Shown: positions 38,966-48,251 of the stretch, piece after piece | How the letters are laid out: each line of letters begins with the position of its first letter | Position numbering within the stretch: position 1 is the stretch's first letter | Assembly (NCBI GenBank): GCA_900074725.1 | Contig: LT598458.1 | Location: 1,116,001 to 1,180,000 of the forward strand | Direction of reading: 5' to 3' | DNA length: 64,000 nt | Source of the DNA: Lachancea dasiensis | Taxonomy: Eukaryota > Ascomycota > Saccharomycetes > Saccharomycetales > Saccharomycetaceae | Notes under the pieces: model-generated | What the model was told of the DNA's origin: nothing | What the model saw: the letters and a program-made list of their open reading frames with translations, nothing else | The model's database searches: none | Translations under genes and position numbers: made by a program

Positions 38966-40456
38966 TTAAAGGTCTTTGTTTAGAAATTTACCTATGCTGC
39001 CGCCGACATTCTCCAAATCGAGCAGGAAAGTGTCATGCCCAAATAAAGACTGTGACTCATCTAACTCAACGTGTTTGACTTGTTCACCATTGTCCAGAAG
39101 GTCCGCGATTTCCCTTTGTTGCCAATATGGGAAAAGACCATCAGATTTGACACCAACCACTAGAATATCTTTCCCTTTAATAGGTTCCATGCCTTTCTTT
39201 AAATCTTCGCGTGCTTGTTCTACTGTTGTGGACCTCCTTTTCTTGGTGGGCTCGTAAGGTTCATCGCAGAGCTTGGCAGGCTGGTCGTGCAAATCTTTCC
39301 TCTCATACATGCGCATCGCTTCAGCCCTTTTGCGCTCGCTTCTGTTTTGATGACTTTGAGATAGATCGAACAAATCCATCGTTTTCGAGAGGTATAGGAA
39401 GGAGTTCGCGTCATACTCCAAGGAGAACTTTTCGCCTTGATGATCCAAATACGTTTCGATCAAGAAATCGGGACATAAAACGGGAGACCTTTCGTCATTG
39501 AGCCGCTCTGTGCCAAAACGTGATTCCCACTCGGGACCGGATCGATATGTGACGGTAGCGATCTCTCGTGCGAGTTTCATGCCAACATGTGGAAGTATCT
39601 TGTGTGGATCTTGAGCATTGGGATAATAAAAACCGCGCGCCCAGTGTTGGTCGGCCATCAGGACCTGGCGTTGAGCATGTCTCATGGCAATGCTCGAAGG
39701 GTGTGACCTCGCGCACGCAGACACTGTGACGACTTTCTCAACCAACTCTGGAAACTGTTGCGCATACGCCAGCGATTGCATACCACCCATCGAACAACCC
39801 ACGGATGCATAAAGTGCATGAATGCCAAGATGCTCCTTCACCAGTCTCTGCTGGCCCCTAATAATATCTTGAATGCTGAGCATGGGGAACCGGGTGGCAT
39901 AAGGAGAGCCATCTGCAGGATCCGGGGACGAGGGCCCTGTAGAGCCATAGCATCCACCAAGAACATTGGTGCAAATGACAAAAAACTTGTTGGTATCTAG
40001 CATGATGTTGCCAGGACCGATGAACTTTTCCCACCATCCGGGCTGAGGGTTATCCGAGGAGGACTTTGCATGCGACGACGCACTTAAACCCGTATGTATC
40101 AGTATTGCATTTGATCTGTCGCTATTCAAGGTACCCCAGGTCTCGTAAGCAATTTGGAATTTGGGCAACACCCCTCCGTAATCCAGGAACAACGGCTCAT
40201 TTGACTTGAAAACCTTAAAGCCTGATCGTACTTTTCCATAAACTGGTTCATTACTGGGTGAAGATGTAGCATCTCCACTTGAGCAGCTGGCTGGTTTGTT
40301 TCTTAGTTGAGCCGACAACTGATCCATTTTATCCAAGCATGGGAATTCCATCGCAGGGTTCGAAGACCTTGACCTTAGCGTAGCCAATTGATGAAAACCA
40401 TCTTTCAAAATTGGGCTTGACCATCTTGCCACAGACCTTAATCTCGGACTCATCAT
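38966..40456 (-). CDS. CysA/Cys2-type serine O-acyltransferase (homoserine O-acetyltransferase fold)
   Basis: The protein (496 aa from ATG 40456) is an alpha/beta-hydrolase acyltransferase. It resembles A. nidulans CysA and S. pombe Cys2, which make O-acetyl- or O-succinyl-serine for cysteine synthesis, more than S. cerevisiae Met2. Diagnostic runs are [30 protein letters not shown] and [17 protein letters not shown]. The catalytic triad is visible: Ser in GCSMGGM, Asp in GVKSDGLF, His in FGHDTFLL. The N-terminal [17 protein letters not shown] looks like a mitochondrial presequence. An ATG at 40573 would add 39 residues but lies only 25 bp from a CACGTG site, so the downstream start is preferred. 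S. cerevisiae makes cysteine from homocysteine instead and lacks this gene. Serine versus homoserine specificity cannot be settled by eye. Confidence 0.8.
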   Translation of the reverse strand: MMSPRLRSVARWSSPILKDGFHQLATLRSRSSNPAMEFPCLDKMDQLSAQLRNKPASCSSGDATSSPSNEPVYGKVRSGFKVFKSNEPLFLDYGGVLPKFQIAYETWGTLNSDRSNAILIHTGLSASSHAKSSSDNPQPGWWEKFIGPGNIMLDTNKFFVICTNVLGGCYGSTGPSSPDPADGSPYATRFPMLSIQDIIRGQQRLVKEHLGIHALYASVGCSMGGMQSLAYAQQFPELVEKVVTVSACARSHPSSIAMRHAQRQVLMADQHWARGFYYPNAQDPHKILPHVGMKLAREIATVTYRSGPEWESRFGTERLNDERSPVLCPDFLIETYLDHQGEKFSLEYDANSFLYLSKTMDLFDLSQSHQNRSERKRAEAMRMYERKDLHDQPAKLCDEPYEPTKKRRSTTVEQAREDLKKGMEPIKGKDILVVGVKSDGLFPYWQQREIADLLDNGEQVKHVELDESQSLFGHDTFLLDLENVGGSIGKFLNKDL

Positions 40457-40596
40457 CTTTCGGTCTACCAATTGTGATGAGTAACACCCATTGAGTTCGA
40501 GTTCTTGGATCGCCCACTTAGGCTGTTGTGATGCTGCGGCGTTCGTGCTTAGGAGCCACACACACTTAATCATCAGATATTGTTGTCAGCATCTAG

Positions 40597-40603
40597 TCAC
40601 GTG
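40597..40603. promoter_or_regulatory. Cbf1-type CACGTG site, serine acyltransferase promoter
   Basis: TCACGTG lies about 140 bp upstream of the preferred start at 40456. Cbf1 with Met4/Met28 binds TCACGTG at sulfur-assimilation promoters in S. cerevisiae. A second sulfur-type gene in the window (start 52107) also has CACGTG upstream. Confidence 0.55.
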
Positions 40604-40716
40604 CAACATGTTAGCGATGTCAGCGAATCTGGAGTAAGCTAAAACGCCATTGATGTCGGGTTGGCAAGAGTGTTTTAGTGTTATGCATACGCCTGGAATT
40701 TGTAGTGCTTTTTTTT

Positions 40717-42792
40717 CTATCTGTGAAGTAGCAGCGTCCTCTCTGTAGGTTCTTCTTCGTCATCCGAGTCGCTACTCGAAAAATATTCGTCAGAAAGATC
40801 GTCGTCAGCCTCTTCTGCTTCCTTACGCATCTCTGCACGCTCCAGAATCCTGTTCCAGTTAGGAAAAAGTACAAGGTAGCCTTCTATCGTCCCGATCAAA
40901 AACATGCCTGTGCCTATGCCGATCCACAGACCAAATAATTTCATGTCAAATGTCCAGCCCAGAACCATTCCCAAGGGGATCGCCAAAAGGTAGTAGACAA
41001 CCAGGTTTACAATGCCCCCGATAGACTGCATGCCTTGTCCACGCAAGCAGGACCCTGCAATAGCGTTCAGAGAGTCAAAGATCTCGGCGACTCCGACAAG
41101 TGGCATCAGTTCGGTGATTAGGTGGACTACCTCGGCGTCCTTGGAGTAGATATTTGCAATTAGGTTACGGCAGCCGATCAGCACAGAACAGTTGAATAGT
41201 CCCACGAAAAATGAGCACGATATGCTGACCTCCGAAGCGATCTTGGCGCATTCAGGTCTGCGAGCTCCCACGAAGTTCGCAATTCTAGTTGAAGACGAGA
41301 TCCCCACAGCAAACGGGATCATATAGGTGAGTGTCACAGTTGTAGAAACAGCTGACTGAGCAGCCAAATAGCTTATCCCAAAGTAAGAGCTGAATAACGT
41401 TAGTATCTCGTACGACAAATCTTCAGCTTCTAACATAATAATTCCAGGAACGGCCAGCTCCGACAGCGCCTTCCAGTGCGTAAAGGCCTTCTTGCTGAAC
41501 CCACCCCAGCATTGAAGACCGTCCACATACAGGATATACAGCAGCAATAGGATGAGCATTAGCCAAAAATTCAGGACCATGGCAATAGGAGCCCCAATAT
41601 AACCCATGCCGATCTTAGAGTTCCACACCAACGTATAACTCGTTAGCACATTAAGGGGAGCACAAACTAAAAGGACGTAGATACCGGCATCAAAAATTCC
41701 TTGGGCTTGAAGAAACCTTTTTAAATTTTCGAACACAATATAGGCAGGCGCTCCCAATATAGCTATCCGCAAGAACTTGGCAGTCAGATGGGTCAGGATT
41801 TGATCCTGAACAATGAACCCAAGAAAGTACTCAGAATAATACCAAATCAAGGCGAATGGCATAAAAACAACCATGGAGAACGCAATGCATCGCTGTAAGT
41901 GGATCCCGACGCCTTTATAATTTCCTGCTCCAAACGCTTGAGGACAAAGGGTGTCCAGGCTCGTTGATATGCCTTCGAAGACTGCTAAGGTAATGTTTGT
42001 AGTCATAGAGGCCAAGGAAACCGCAGCTAACTCATTTTTACCCAAGTGACCAACTGTAAGGGAGCATATGAGAGGGAACATCTGCTCCAGAAGGAAAGTT
42101 AATATCAAAGGAATAGAGTATGAAGCCAGAACTTTGGCCTCACTCTTGAAAGTTACCACTTCATGTTTGTAATCTTCCTTGTCCTTCGTTGATGCGTAGA
42201 TATTTGGTACAGATCCACGGCTCGTCACTGAGACAAACGATGGTCGCGGTTGACGTCGATTAACGTCCTGATCTAGTTGTCGCCTGACTCGCCGCATGAA
42301 GTCACCATACTCTAGCAAGTCGGGCTGCTCCTGTTCGCCGTAACTATATCGACGATCTTGAAACTCATATTGATCATGCTGTATATCTTCGTCGTCACTG
42401 TGCTGAGCTGAAGAATACCTTCTCTCATGCTCCTCAAGAATCCAATCGACCTCTGAATGTACATCCGGCGTCTCACTAACCCTTGAAGGTAGAGAAACTG
42501 TTCTGCTGAGCTCACCGCCATCCTCCAGTTCCAATTCACCTCCTTCCTCGTCAACCACATCCAGGTGATCCTCTCGGGCAATGGTGCTACCGAAATCTTC
42601 CCCTAACGATCGAAAACTTTGCTGATCTGGGGCATTCCTTCTTCTGCGATTATACTTTCTTACCAAAGGGTTTCTCTTGCTCGGCTGAAGAAAGCCAAGC
42701 GATATTCTCCGGTGGTTGTTCCCGATGCCCATACCATTGGTGCGCAGTTTGGGGTGCAATTGAGCCAGGCCCTTGGAAAGGATATTCGCCAT
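40717..42792 (-). CDS. YDR338C: MATE-family multidrug/toxin efflux transporter (YDR338C orthologue)
   Basis: The protein (691 aa from ATG 42792; a GTG four codons upstream is ignored) matches YDR338C (695 aa), a MATE transporter related to Erc1. A long acidic, Arg-rich cytoplasmic N-terminus (about 1-230) is followed by about twelve membrane segments (about 235-650). Conserved motifs are LEQMFPLICSLTVGHLGKNELAAVSLA, of which LEQMFP and GHLGKNELAAVS are characteristic, LDTLCPQAFGAG, and SSSTRIANFVGARRP. A short acidic tail (SSDSDDEEE) ends it. It is expected in a plasma or vacuolar membrane as a cation-coupled exporter; the substrate is unknown. It follows MRPS28 in S. cerevisiae, separated here by the serine acyltransferase. 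Confidence 0.94.
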   Translation of the reverse strand: MANILSKGLAQLHPKLRTNGMGIGNNHRRISLGFLQPSKRNPLVRKYNRRRRNAPDQQSFRSLGEDFGSTIAREDHLDVVDEEGGELELEDGGELSRTVSLPSRVSETPDVHSEVDWILEEHERRYSSAQHSDDEDIQHDQYEFQDRRYSYGEQEQPDLLEYGDFMRRVRRQLDQDVNRRQPRPSFVSVTSRGSVPNIYASTKDKEDYKHEVVTFKSEAKVLASYSIPLILTFLLEQMFPLICSLTVGHLGKNELAAVSLASMTTNITLAVFEGISTSLDTLCPQAFGAGNYKGVGIHLQRCIAFSMVVFMPFALIWYYSEYFLGFIVQDQILTHLTAKFLRIAILGAPAYIVFENLKRFLQAQGIFDAGIYVLLVCAPLNVLTSYTLVWNSKIGMGYIGAPIAMVLNFWLMLILLLLYILYVDGLQCWGGFSKKAFTHWKALSELAVPGIIMLEAEDLSYEILTLFSSYFGISYLAAQSAVSTTVTLTYMIPFAVGISSSTRIANFVGARRPECAKIASEVSISCSFFVGLFNCSVLIGCRNLIANIYSKDAEVVHLITELMPLVGVAEIFDSLNAIAGSCLRGQGMQSIGGIVNLVVYYLLAIPLGMVLGWTFDMKLFGLWIGIGTGMFLIGTIEGYLVLFPNWNRILERAEMRKEAEEADDDLSDEYFSSSDSDDEEEPTERTLLLHR

Positions 42793-42995
42793 GTTTAAAC
42801 ACACAGTAGGGAGATAGTCGAAAGCTTACGGTCCAGCCCTGCACAAGAAGTCCTCTGGTCTACTTATCTTGTATTTGGAATTATGCCGCTTCTACAAGAT
42901 TATGGGCCCGAACGACGTGATGCATGACAGATAGCACCGTGAAAATCTCCACATCGTTAAATCATTAAATACAGTATCTAGTAGCGCAAGAGATG

Positions 42996-43811
42996 CTACA
43001 GCTTGCGTTTCTTCAACCGGCTATTGGCAAGCTCTTGCCTGCAATCGGGACAATACCAGGAGCCCTTCGGAGGTTCTTTCAGATTGACGCAAGTGTAGTG
43101 GAACCATTCAAACTTGCAATGTGGGCCGTCGCAAGCAACCATTTCACCATATGAAACGCTCTGACAAAAACAATAAAGCTGCTTGTCATCCTCCTCCGCT
43201 TGATTGTAGCCTGAGAACAAGTCATCGTTGTAGTCTTGTAGGTCGAAGTTAGGGTCTGCAGATCCACTTCCAAGAGGTGTAGAGTCCTTGTTGCGGCCCT
43301 GAGGAGTGCCTTCCCCCCTACGCTTTCGCCTCGTTGCACTGGAACCCGGTCCAGGTGTGGCATTTTTTCTACGGCGCCCTTCGCCAGATCCTGAAAGAAC
43401 TGAGCCCTCTCGCGATTCACCTCCGCTTTCTGCTTCCTTTTCCTCGTTTTCAAGTGGAGCCAATGATCCTTCCTCCTCTAGTGTCTTTATTGTCTCCGAA
43501 AGTTTATTCAGATGCTTGGTTACCAGAAATAACGCTGTATTGGCTAGTACGCATTTGTTCTGTTGCAAGTCTCGACAAGTCTGTATCTCACCATATATTT
43601 TTCCTGACAGTTCCACTTCACGCGGATTTTCCGTCAATGAACCATGCTGCTTGTAGAATTTCTGTACTTGGGAGTCCAGTTGAATGTATTTCTTGCGATG
43701 ATCATATATCTTCAAGTCTGCGCCGGCAATCTCATCCAAGAGGTACTTGAACTCAGACTGCAAGTTTGATATGTCGAGCGTAGTCTGCTCTAGAGCAGAA
43801 CTTGGATCCAT
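42996..43811 (-). CDS. YNG2: Yng2, NuA4 ING-family PHD subunit
   Basis: The 271-residue protein matches YHR090C/Yng2 (282 aa), the ING-family subunit of the NuA4 histone H4/H2A acetyltransferase (piccolo module with Esa1 and Epl1). The N-terminal ING helical domain (about 5-110) contains EFKYLLDEIAGADLKIYDHR. A polar linker follows. The C-terminal PHD finger (about 213-260) has the full Cys4-His-Cys3 pattern: YCFCQSVSYGEMVACDGPHC, then WFHYTCVNL and WYCPDC, the type that reads H3K4me. GAR1 and YNG2 adjoin in S. cerevisiae; here they are about 10 kb apart with YDR-type and lineage genes between. Confidence 0.96.
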   Translation of the reverse strand: MDPSSALEQTTLDISNLQSEFKYLLDEIAGADLKIYDHRKKYIQLDSQVQKFYKQHGSLTENPREVELSGKIYGEIQTCRDLQQNKCVLANTALFLVTKHLNKLSETIKTLEEEGSLAPLENEEKEAESGGESREGSVLSGSGEGRRRKNATPGPGSSATRRKRRGEGTPQGRNKDSTPLGSGSADPNFDLQDYNDDLFSGYNQAEEDDKQLYCFCQSVSYGEMVACDGPHCKFEWFHYTCVNLKEPPKGSWYCPDCRQELANSRLKKRKL

Positions 43812-44145
43812 TAAAGCTCCCTGTCGGCTGAGGAAGATCGGTATTTGTACAGATCCGTTGAATGATCATGGGCCCATGATATTCATCTCAATTTGTCATT
43901 ACTATACCAGAATTGCGTACAAGATGATAGTATGGTCCAATACGTTTATTTCACTAGCCAAACTAGCACTCTCTATGGTCATCCTTCGAATTGCTTGCTC
44001 TGTAATTCCCGATTCTTAATTACAGTATATGCTTGGGAAAATGATCTTTATCCACCTGTTGTTAGTTTATTGACTTTTTAATTGTAGCATGTCATGACGT
44101 CGGAGCTCATCCTGCCTGAAATTCAACATTCCCCTCTGGATTCTA
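43812..44145. other. YNG2 upstream region
   Basis: A 334-bp spacer between YNG2 and the DUP-family pseudogene. It is AT-rich; no motif is recognised. Confidence 0.4.
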
Positions 44146-45187
44146 TTATTTCGAATGTCTCTTTAACGCACTCTCGCAGCTCAACGCAGTTTGTTGCAAC
44201 TTTTTGTTATCGGGGCTGGCCAACTGAGTTAACCTAAAGCGCCAAAACGCTCTGCAATCATGGGGATCGAAAAAGTACCCTCCCTCATACCACTGGCGTT
44301 GCTCGAGAAGATGCTCATTCACATAGCTCGCTATATGGTCCCAATTGGCCGAAGAAATGATGGAGTTTAAGAGCATAATGAGGCTTTTAACCTCAAGGGC
44401 CTGCCGCTTGGCGTCGCGGTGGGGCATTACATACCTAAAGAGTCCCACGAAAATACCAATAAATCTCAGCCAACGATGGGGCCCTGCCTCTGAAATGTAA
44501 TATGCAATGAATAGTGCTGCAGTAGTCAAGTTTTGCGAGTCCTTAACCGAACCTCTGAGGGGCCAAATATGTTTGTTCCAGTGGGTTGCCTTGGGGAGTG
44601 TTGCGTGCAGTTTTGAAGGGTAAAACTATGACTACTCTTGTTAGAGCCGTCCCGATTAGCAGCTATTGCTCTATGGTACGAGGTGGAGCCAACAAGTCCC
44701 TTTCCCTCCGAGCCCTCGCTAGTAGTTGAAGTCAGTCGTCTGAAAGTCTGACGACAGCTGACCCCGTTATAACAATACGCGGTATGCCATGATCCCTCGC
44801 CTAAGAGGTACTCATTCATGATATAAGCGATATCATCCCACTTGGCTTCATCTAGCCCAGGGTCTCTGGCGATGATCTCATCGCAAAGTTTCTTAAAGTA
44901 TTTTTCAACTGTAGCACGAGCTTCAGTCGCTCTGCCACCTTGGTAGCATTAAAGTAGATGCCGAGTTTCCACTGATTCCTACGGATCATATCACTTCGCG
45001 CAAAAGCCACCTGTACTTCCTGTTTCCAAATACATGCTGAGGCACCAGAATTGCGTGAGCTTCCTTCTCGATTGATAGTGAAAAGTAGCTGCCCGCCGAT
45101 GTCGTGTGTATTGGTTATGTCTTGGTAATCGGCTTGGCATGACATATAAATGCTCGAGGTCTCGTGCTCAAGGGAAAAGGTGCCCAT
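44146..45187 (-). pseudogene. DUP/COS-family gene remnant (two DUP domains, frames broken)
   Basis: Three overlapping minus-strand frames together carry two copies of the DUP-domain pattern W-D-x-I-A-x-x-x-N-x-x-L. Copy 1 (44.7-44.9 kb) reads AKWDDIAYIMNEYLLGEGSW and then CRQTFRRL. Copy 2 (44146-44450) reads NWDHIASYVNEHLLEQRQW, then GGYFFDPHDCRAFWRFRL. This matches the two-domain layout of S. cerevisiae Cos proteins. A hydrophobic stretch (RWLRFIGIFVGLFRYVM) precedes copy 2, but a reading-frame change separates the copies, and another separates copy 1 from the frame starting at 45187. No full-length frame exists, so I call a pseudogene. DUP/COS genes are usually subtelomeric in Saccharomyces; this one is internal. 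Functional introns were not excluded. Confidence 0.6.
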
Positions 45188-46013
45188 AGAGTTGGCAGTG
45201 GCCTACAACGCCAACAGTTGAGAAAAGCCAAAACTGAAGCACAACTGAAGCACAACTGAAGCACATCTGAACAGCACACCCCGAAAGTTGGGGGATTTTT
45301 GTGGCAAAGGTTTTCTTAGCTGGGCTAGGATTGCCTCCTGCCCGTTTTCTAAACGAATTGAAAGGTTCGATTGGTGAAAAAAAAGACGCTTTTAATACAT
45401 ACAGAATGATACCAAGACGCTGAGAGAAGAGTTCCAACCACTAGGACGCTTCTCGTCGCTTCACGTTGCTAACGTGCGATGCCGAAAGAATATAATCACT
45501 TCGTACTATTGTGTCGCTAGACCATCATGAACCTGATTAAGCGACGAGGGCATCGCGGATGCCAAACACACTGAGCGAATTTCGTTACGAACTCCAATGT
45601 TGGGCCAGCTTGATCCTTCACCTTTCACATGTAAGTTGTGCCCACTTCGAGAAACCTCAGGATTATTTGACCGGCGTCATTATAAATTAGCCCCGAAGTA
45701 GCCACGATAATAAAGTCCATAATAACAATTTGGTAGCCACTAGCGATTATAAGCCTTCTTGGCAGATCCCCCCTATTGGTCGTTACCACCAGACTGCTCT
45801 AATTTTCTGGTCTTTTTTACCCAATTCGCATCATGTGCAGACTGTTAGCAAAATCTGTTGTAGGGCAACCTTGAAGAATTACGCTTTTAGCAAGTTGCTA
45901 GCATCCCTGCAATCGTGCTATATAAAGACCCTGCCGATTGTGGGGGTCTTCGTTAGAAAATGCATTGGAAATAGAGCAAGTCCCGCTACCAGTCTACAAA
46001 ATAAGAGTCTGTG
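45188..46013. other. Pseudogene to DUF4112 intergenic region
   Basis: About 830 bp. A three-fold CTGAAGCACAA repeat occurs at 45232-45270 (CTGAAGCACAACTGAAGCACA). A TATATAAAG box at about 45919, 95 bp upstream of the next ATG, marks the DUF4112 promoter. No other gene is seen. Confidence 0.5.
45232..45270 (+). repeat. Short tandem repeat, ACTGAAGCACA x3
   Basis: Three consecutive copies of ACTGAAGCACA with slight variation (the last reads CTGAAGCACAT) are visible. It is a minisatellite-like tract upstream of the DUP remnant; no function is implied. Confidence 0.75.
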
Positions 46014-46613
46014 ATGGGCCTGCTAACGTTTCCGATAAAATATGCTGCGAAAAAGGTGTTCGGAGAATATGAGATTGGGAGCGCATTTGAAGATCCATTT
46101 TTTGAAGAAGTGGAGTTCGAAAAGCGCTCGTTTTGGTCGGGAAGTACCAAAATGGTAAAAAAACGTAGGGATAAAAGTATCCCTCAAAGTATACCAGAAA
46201 GCGATGGCAAAGTTCTACGACGCGTGCGTAAGAGAGCATATCGCTTAGATATGCTGTTCAACATCGGGGGCATCAGGTTTGGATGGCTGGGTGTCATAGG
46301 CATACTCCCCGTCGTTGGTGATTTCCTGGTGCTCTGGCTGTCGTTGTTGGTTTACAAAGAAGCGATGAAGGTAGCAGGTGGCCTGCCTTCCACCGTGTCA
46401 GCCCAAATGCTGAGCAACATTGCGCTTGACTTCGGGCTTGGTTTGATACCTTTTGTGGGTGATTTTGTATCGATCTGCTATAAGGCCAACTCGCGCAATG
46501 TCTTGGTATTGGAAAGACATTTGAAAAACAGATATCATCAAGTCGACGTGCCTCTCAAATCGCCAGTGCCATCTGCTGGTTCAACTTCTGCAAGAGCCCC
46601 AGCTTTGGCCTAA
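46014..46613 (+). CDS. DUF4112 membrane protein
   Basis: The 199-residue protein (ATG 46014; the GTG one codon earlier is ignored) has the fungal/bacterial DUF4112 arrangement. A basic segment (about 40-80, KRRDKSIPQS and RRVRKRAYRLD) precedes two hydrophobic hairpins. These are RFGWLGVIGILPVVGDFLVLWLSL (about 95-118; GxxxILPVVGDF is the family signature) and LDFGLGLIPFVGDFVSICYKAN (about 145-166). The repeated (I/L)PxVGDF is diagnostic. Function is unknown across the family. I do not recall an S. cerevisiae orthologue. A TATA box is 95 bp upstream. It converges with FCF1 with about 100 bp between stops. Confidence 0.75.
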   Translation: MGLLTFPIKYAAKKVFGEYEIGSAFEDPFFEEVEFEKRSFWSGSTKMVKKRRDKSIPQSIPESDGKVLRRVRKRAYRLDMLFNIGGIRFGWLGVIGILPVVGDFLVLWLSLLVYKEAMKVAGGLPSTVSAQMLSNIALDFGLGLIPFVGDFVSICYKANSRNVLVLERHLKNRYHQVDVPLKSPVPSAGSTSARAPALA

Positions 46614-46711
46614 TGGGAAGAAAAATCTGTTAGCCACACCTCCTAATAAAATGCGTACAAAATATGTACATATGTGTATACAAATATGTGATGCTCTTAA
46701 CCCATTGCCCT

Positions 46712-47284
46712 TCAAAAAACGTCCGGAAGTTTCTCAACTACGTACGCATGACCACCAACGCTCATCAGCGGAATCCCTGGTACTTTACGCACCCTCTGCT
46801 TCAGCCCCGCATCATTTGTCGCTACAATGTAACACTTGTGTTGCAGGACTCGATTTACAATGCAATCATCGGCGTAAGTACCTTTGTGAGTGCACTTCAG
46901 CCTCTGAATGCGTGAATCCCGGGCGAGCTTCAGTGCGATTCTATATTTCGGGCCAAGCTTTTCTAATTCTGCCATTACACAGTCGGTAATGAGTGGTATG
47001 CATTTTGCAAGCAAAGCGTCCATCATGCCTCTCACAAGATCGATCTTCTTCTGTATGGAAAAGTTGATAAAATTAGTATCTATGAGCACTTGGTATGGAG
47101 GTTTGATTGCCTGGTTATACTGGAAAAATAGAGCACTTGACACCTGAGGGACATGTTTCGTTAGTTCTGGATCTTCACTGCTCTTGTTATTCTTGTCCTG
47201 ATTAGCTTTTAGTCGGACATCTTTCTTGGCATTCAAAGTCCTTTTGACGAGTCCGAACTTTCTTGTCTTCTTAGCCTTACCCAT
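46712..47284 (-). CDS. FCF1: Fcf1, PIN-domain SSU processome nuclease-like protein
   Basis: The protein (190 aa from ATG 47284; an ATG eight codons upstream at 47308 is not preferred) matches YDR339C/Fcf1 (189 aa), an essential SSU-processome component for early 18S pre-rRNA cleavages at A0-A2. The start MGKAKKTRKFGLVKRTLN is the family N-terminus. The PIN domain (about 65-185) shows acidic residues in LIDTNFINF, DCVMAELEKLG and ATNDAGLKQRV. Exact RRPE and PAC core lie upstream. Position after YDR338C is conserved apart from the inserted genes. Confidence 0.97.
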   Translation of the reverse strand: MGKAKKTRKFGLVKRTLNAKKDVRLKANQDKNNKSSEDPELTKHVPQVSSALFFQYNQAIKPPYQVLIDTNFINFSIQKKIDLVRGMMDALLAKCIPLITDCVMAELEKLGPKYRIALKLARDSRIQRLKCTHKGTYADDCIVNRVLQHKCYIVATNDAGLKQRVRKVPGIPLMSVGGHAYVVEKLPDVF

Positions 47285-48147
47285 AATGCTCGTATGTGAT
47301 TTTAGCAATAATGGGAATATATCTTGATCGCCAGGTTATAATAACAAAACCTCGAAGGAAGTTACAAGTCTTTCTGATATCTAGAGGCTTGAGAACTGAA
47401 ATAATCGAAATCTTCCTCATCTCATCGCATCTCACACTTTACTTTACCTTCATGGGCCACTGAAAAATTTATGTGTCATTGTCTACGAGATGGCTTAAAC
47501 CATTGTAAACTGTGTCAGTTAAGCAAACTTAGCTTCGCAGCACTCTAAACAACTTCCTGCCGCGTTTGGTTTGCTACCTGGGGCGAACAGCGCACGTCGC
47601 TAATATATTTTGTTCGGAGGCTTGAACATTCATAGAAATTGTGCAGTTCCCAGCATATCTGTAAATAGTGATTCACATTTACTGTACTGATCAAGGTAGC
47701 ACTTGTTAATTCTCGACTTCACACATAGTGAGCATCCATCTGCGAGAATAACTTCATTACTTGTTGTTCCATTTCAAATCTTACCGTAAGTTTAAAACGA
47801 AGGGGAAACGCTTCAAAGCTAATTAACGTCAAAACATTTTCGTTCTTGCTTGCCTCAACTATGTGTGTTCGGGAAGCTGGCCTAGCCATCATAATTAGTG
47901 AGAGCCACCATAATCACAACCAAATAAATACATAAGGATCAAAATGCCTTCAGCCATCAGATACCCATAACGTATATCTTACTGTAGGGTCTATAAGCTA
48001 AAGCGGGCAACATGAGATCAACCATTAGTTTTAACCATTAGTTTAACCATTATTTCTTAATAGCCAGGATAAAGCCTGTCTACACCTATTAATATCCTTG
48101 ATGGACAGCTACCACCGGCATACTTACATTTTGGTGCAAAAAATAAG
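47285..48147. promoter_or_regulatory. FCF1 upstream region with PAC and RRPE
   Basis: CTCATCGC at 47421-47428 (PAC core, reverse orientation) and TGAAAAATTT at 47461-47470 (exact RRPE) lie 137-186 bp upstream of FCF1. The remaining about 650 bp up to the tRNA-Ser gene has no recognised feature. Confidence 0.75.
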
Positions 48148-48251
48148 CGTCACAGACAGGATTCGAACCTGCGCAGGTAAAACCCAATGCCTAACTTGCC
48201 TTCGATAAGTCGAATAGCAGGGCATCGCCTTAACCACTCGGCCACTGGGAC
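48148..48251 (-). tRNA. tS(GCU): tRNA-Ser (GCU) with intron
   Basis: The reverse strand reads an 82-nt mature class II tRNA interrupted by a 22-nt intron (48193-48214) one base 3' of the anticodon. D arm GGCCGAGTGGTTAAGGC, anticodon stem ATGCC/GGCAT with anticodon GCT, a long variable arm TTGGGTTTTACCTGCGCA, T arm CAGGTTCGAATCCTG and discriminator G are all present. The S. cerevisiae tS(GCU) genes also carry introns. The acceptor stem GTCCCAG/CTGTGAC has a single C:U mismatch at position 4:69. Confidence 0.95.

Noticed and set aside
38966-40573. Assignment of the acyltransferase as S. cerevisiae-type MET2
   Set aside because: Key motifs ([31 protein letters not shown]) match the CysA/Cys2 clade better than Met2 (HALTGSADV, SMGSPYGSFSP type).
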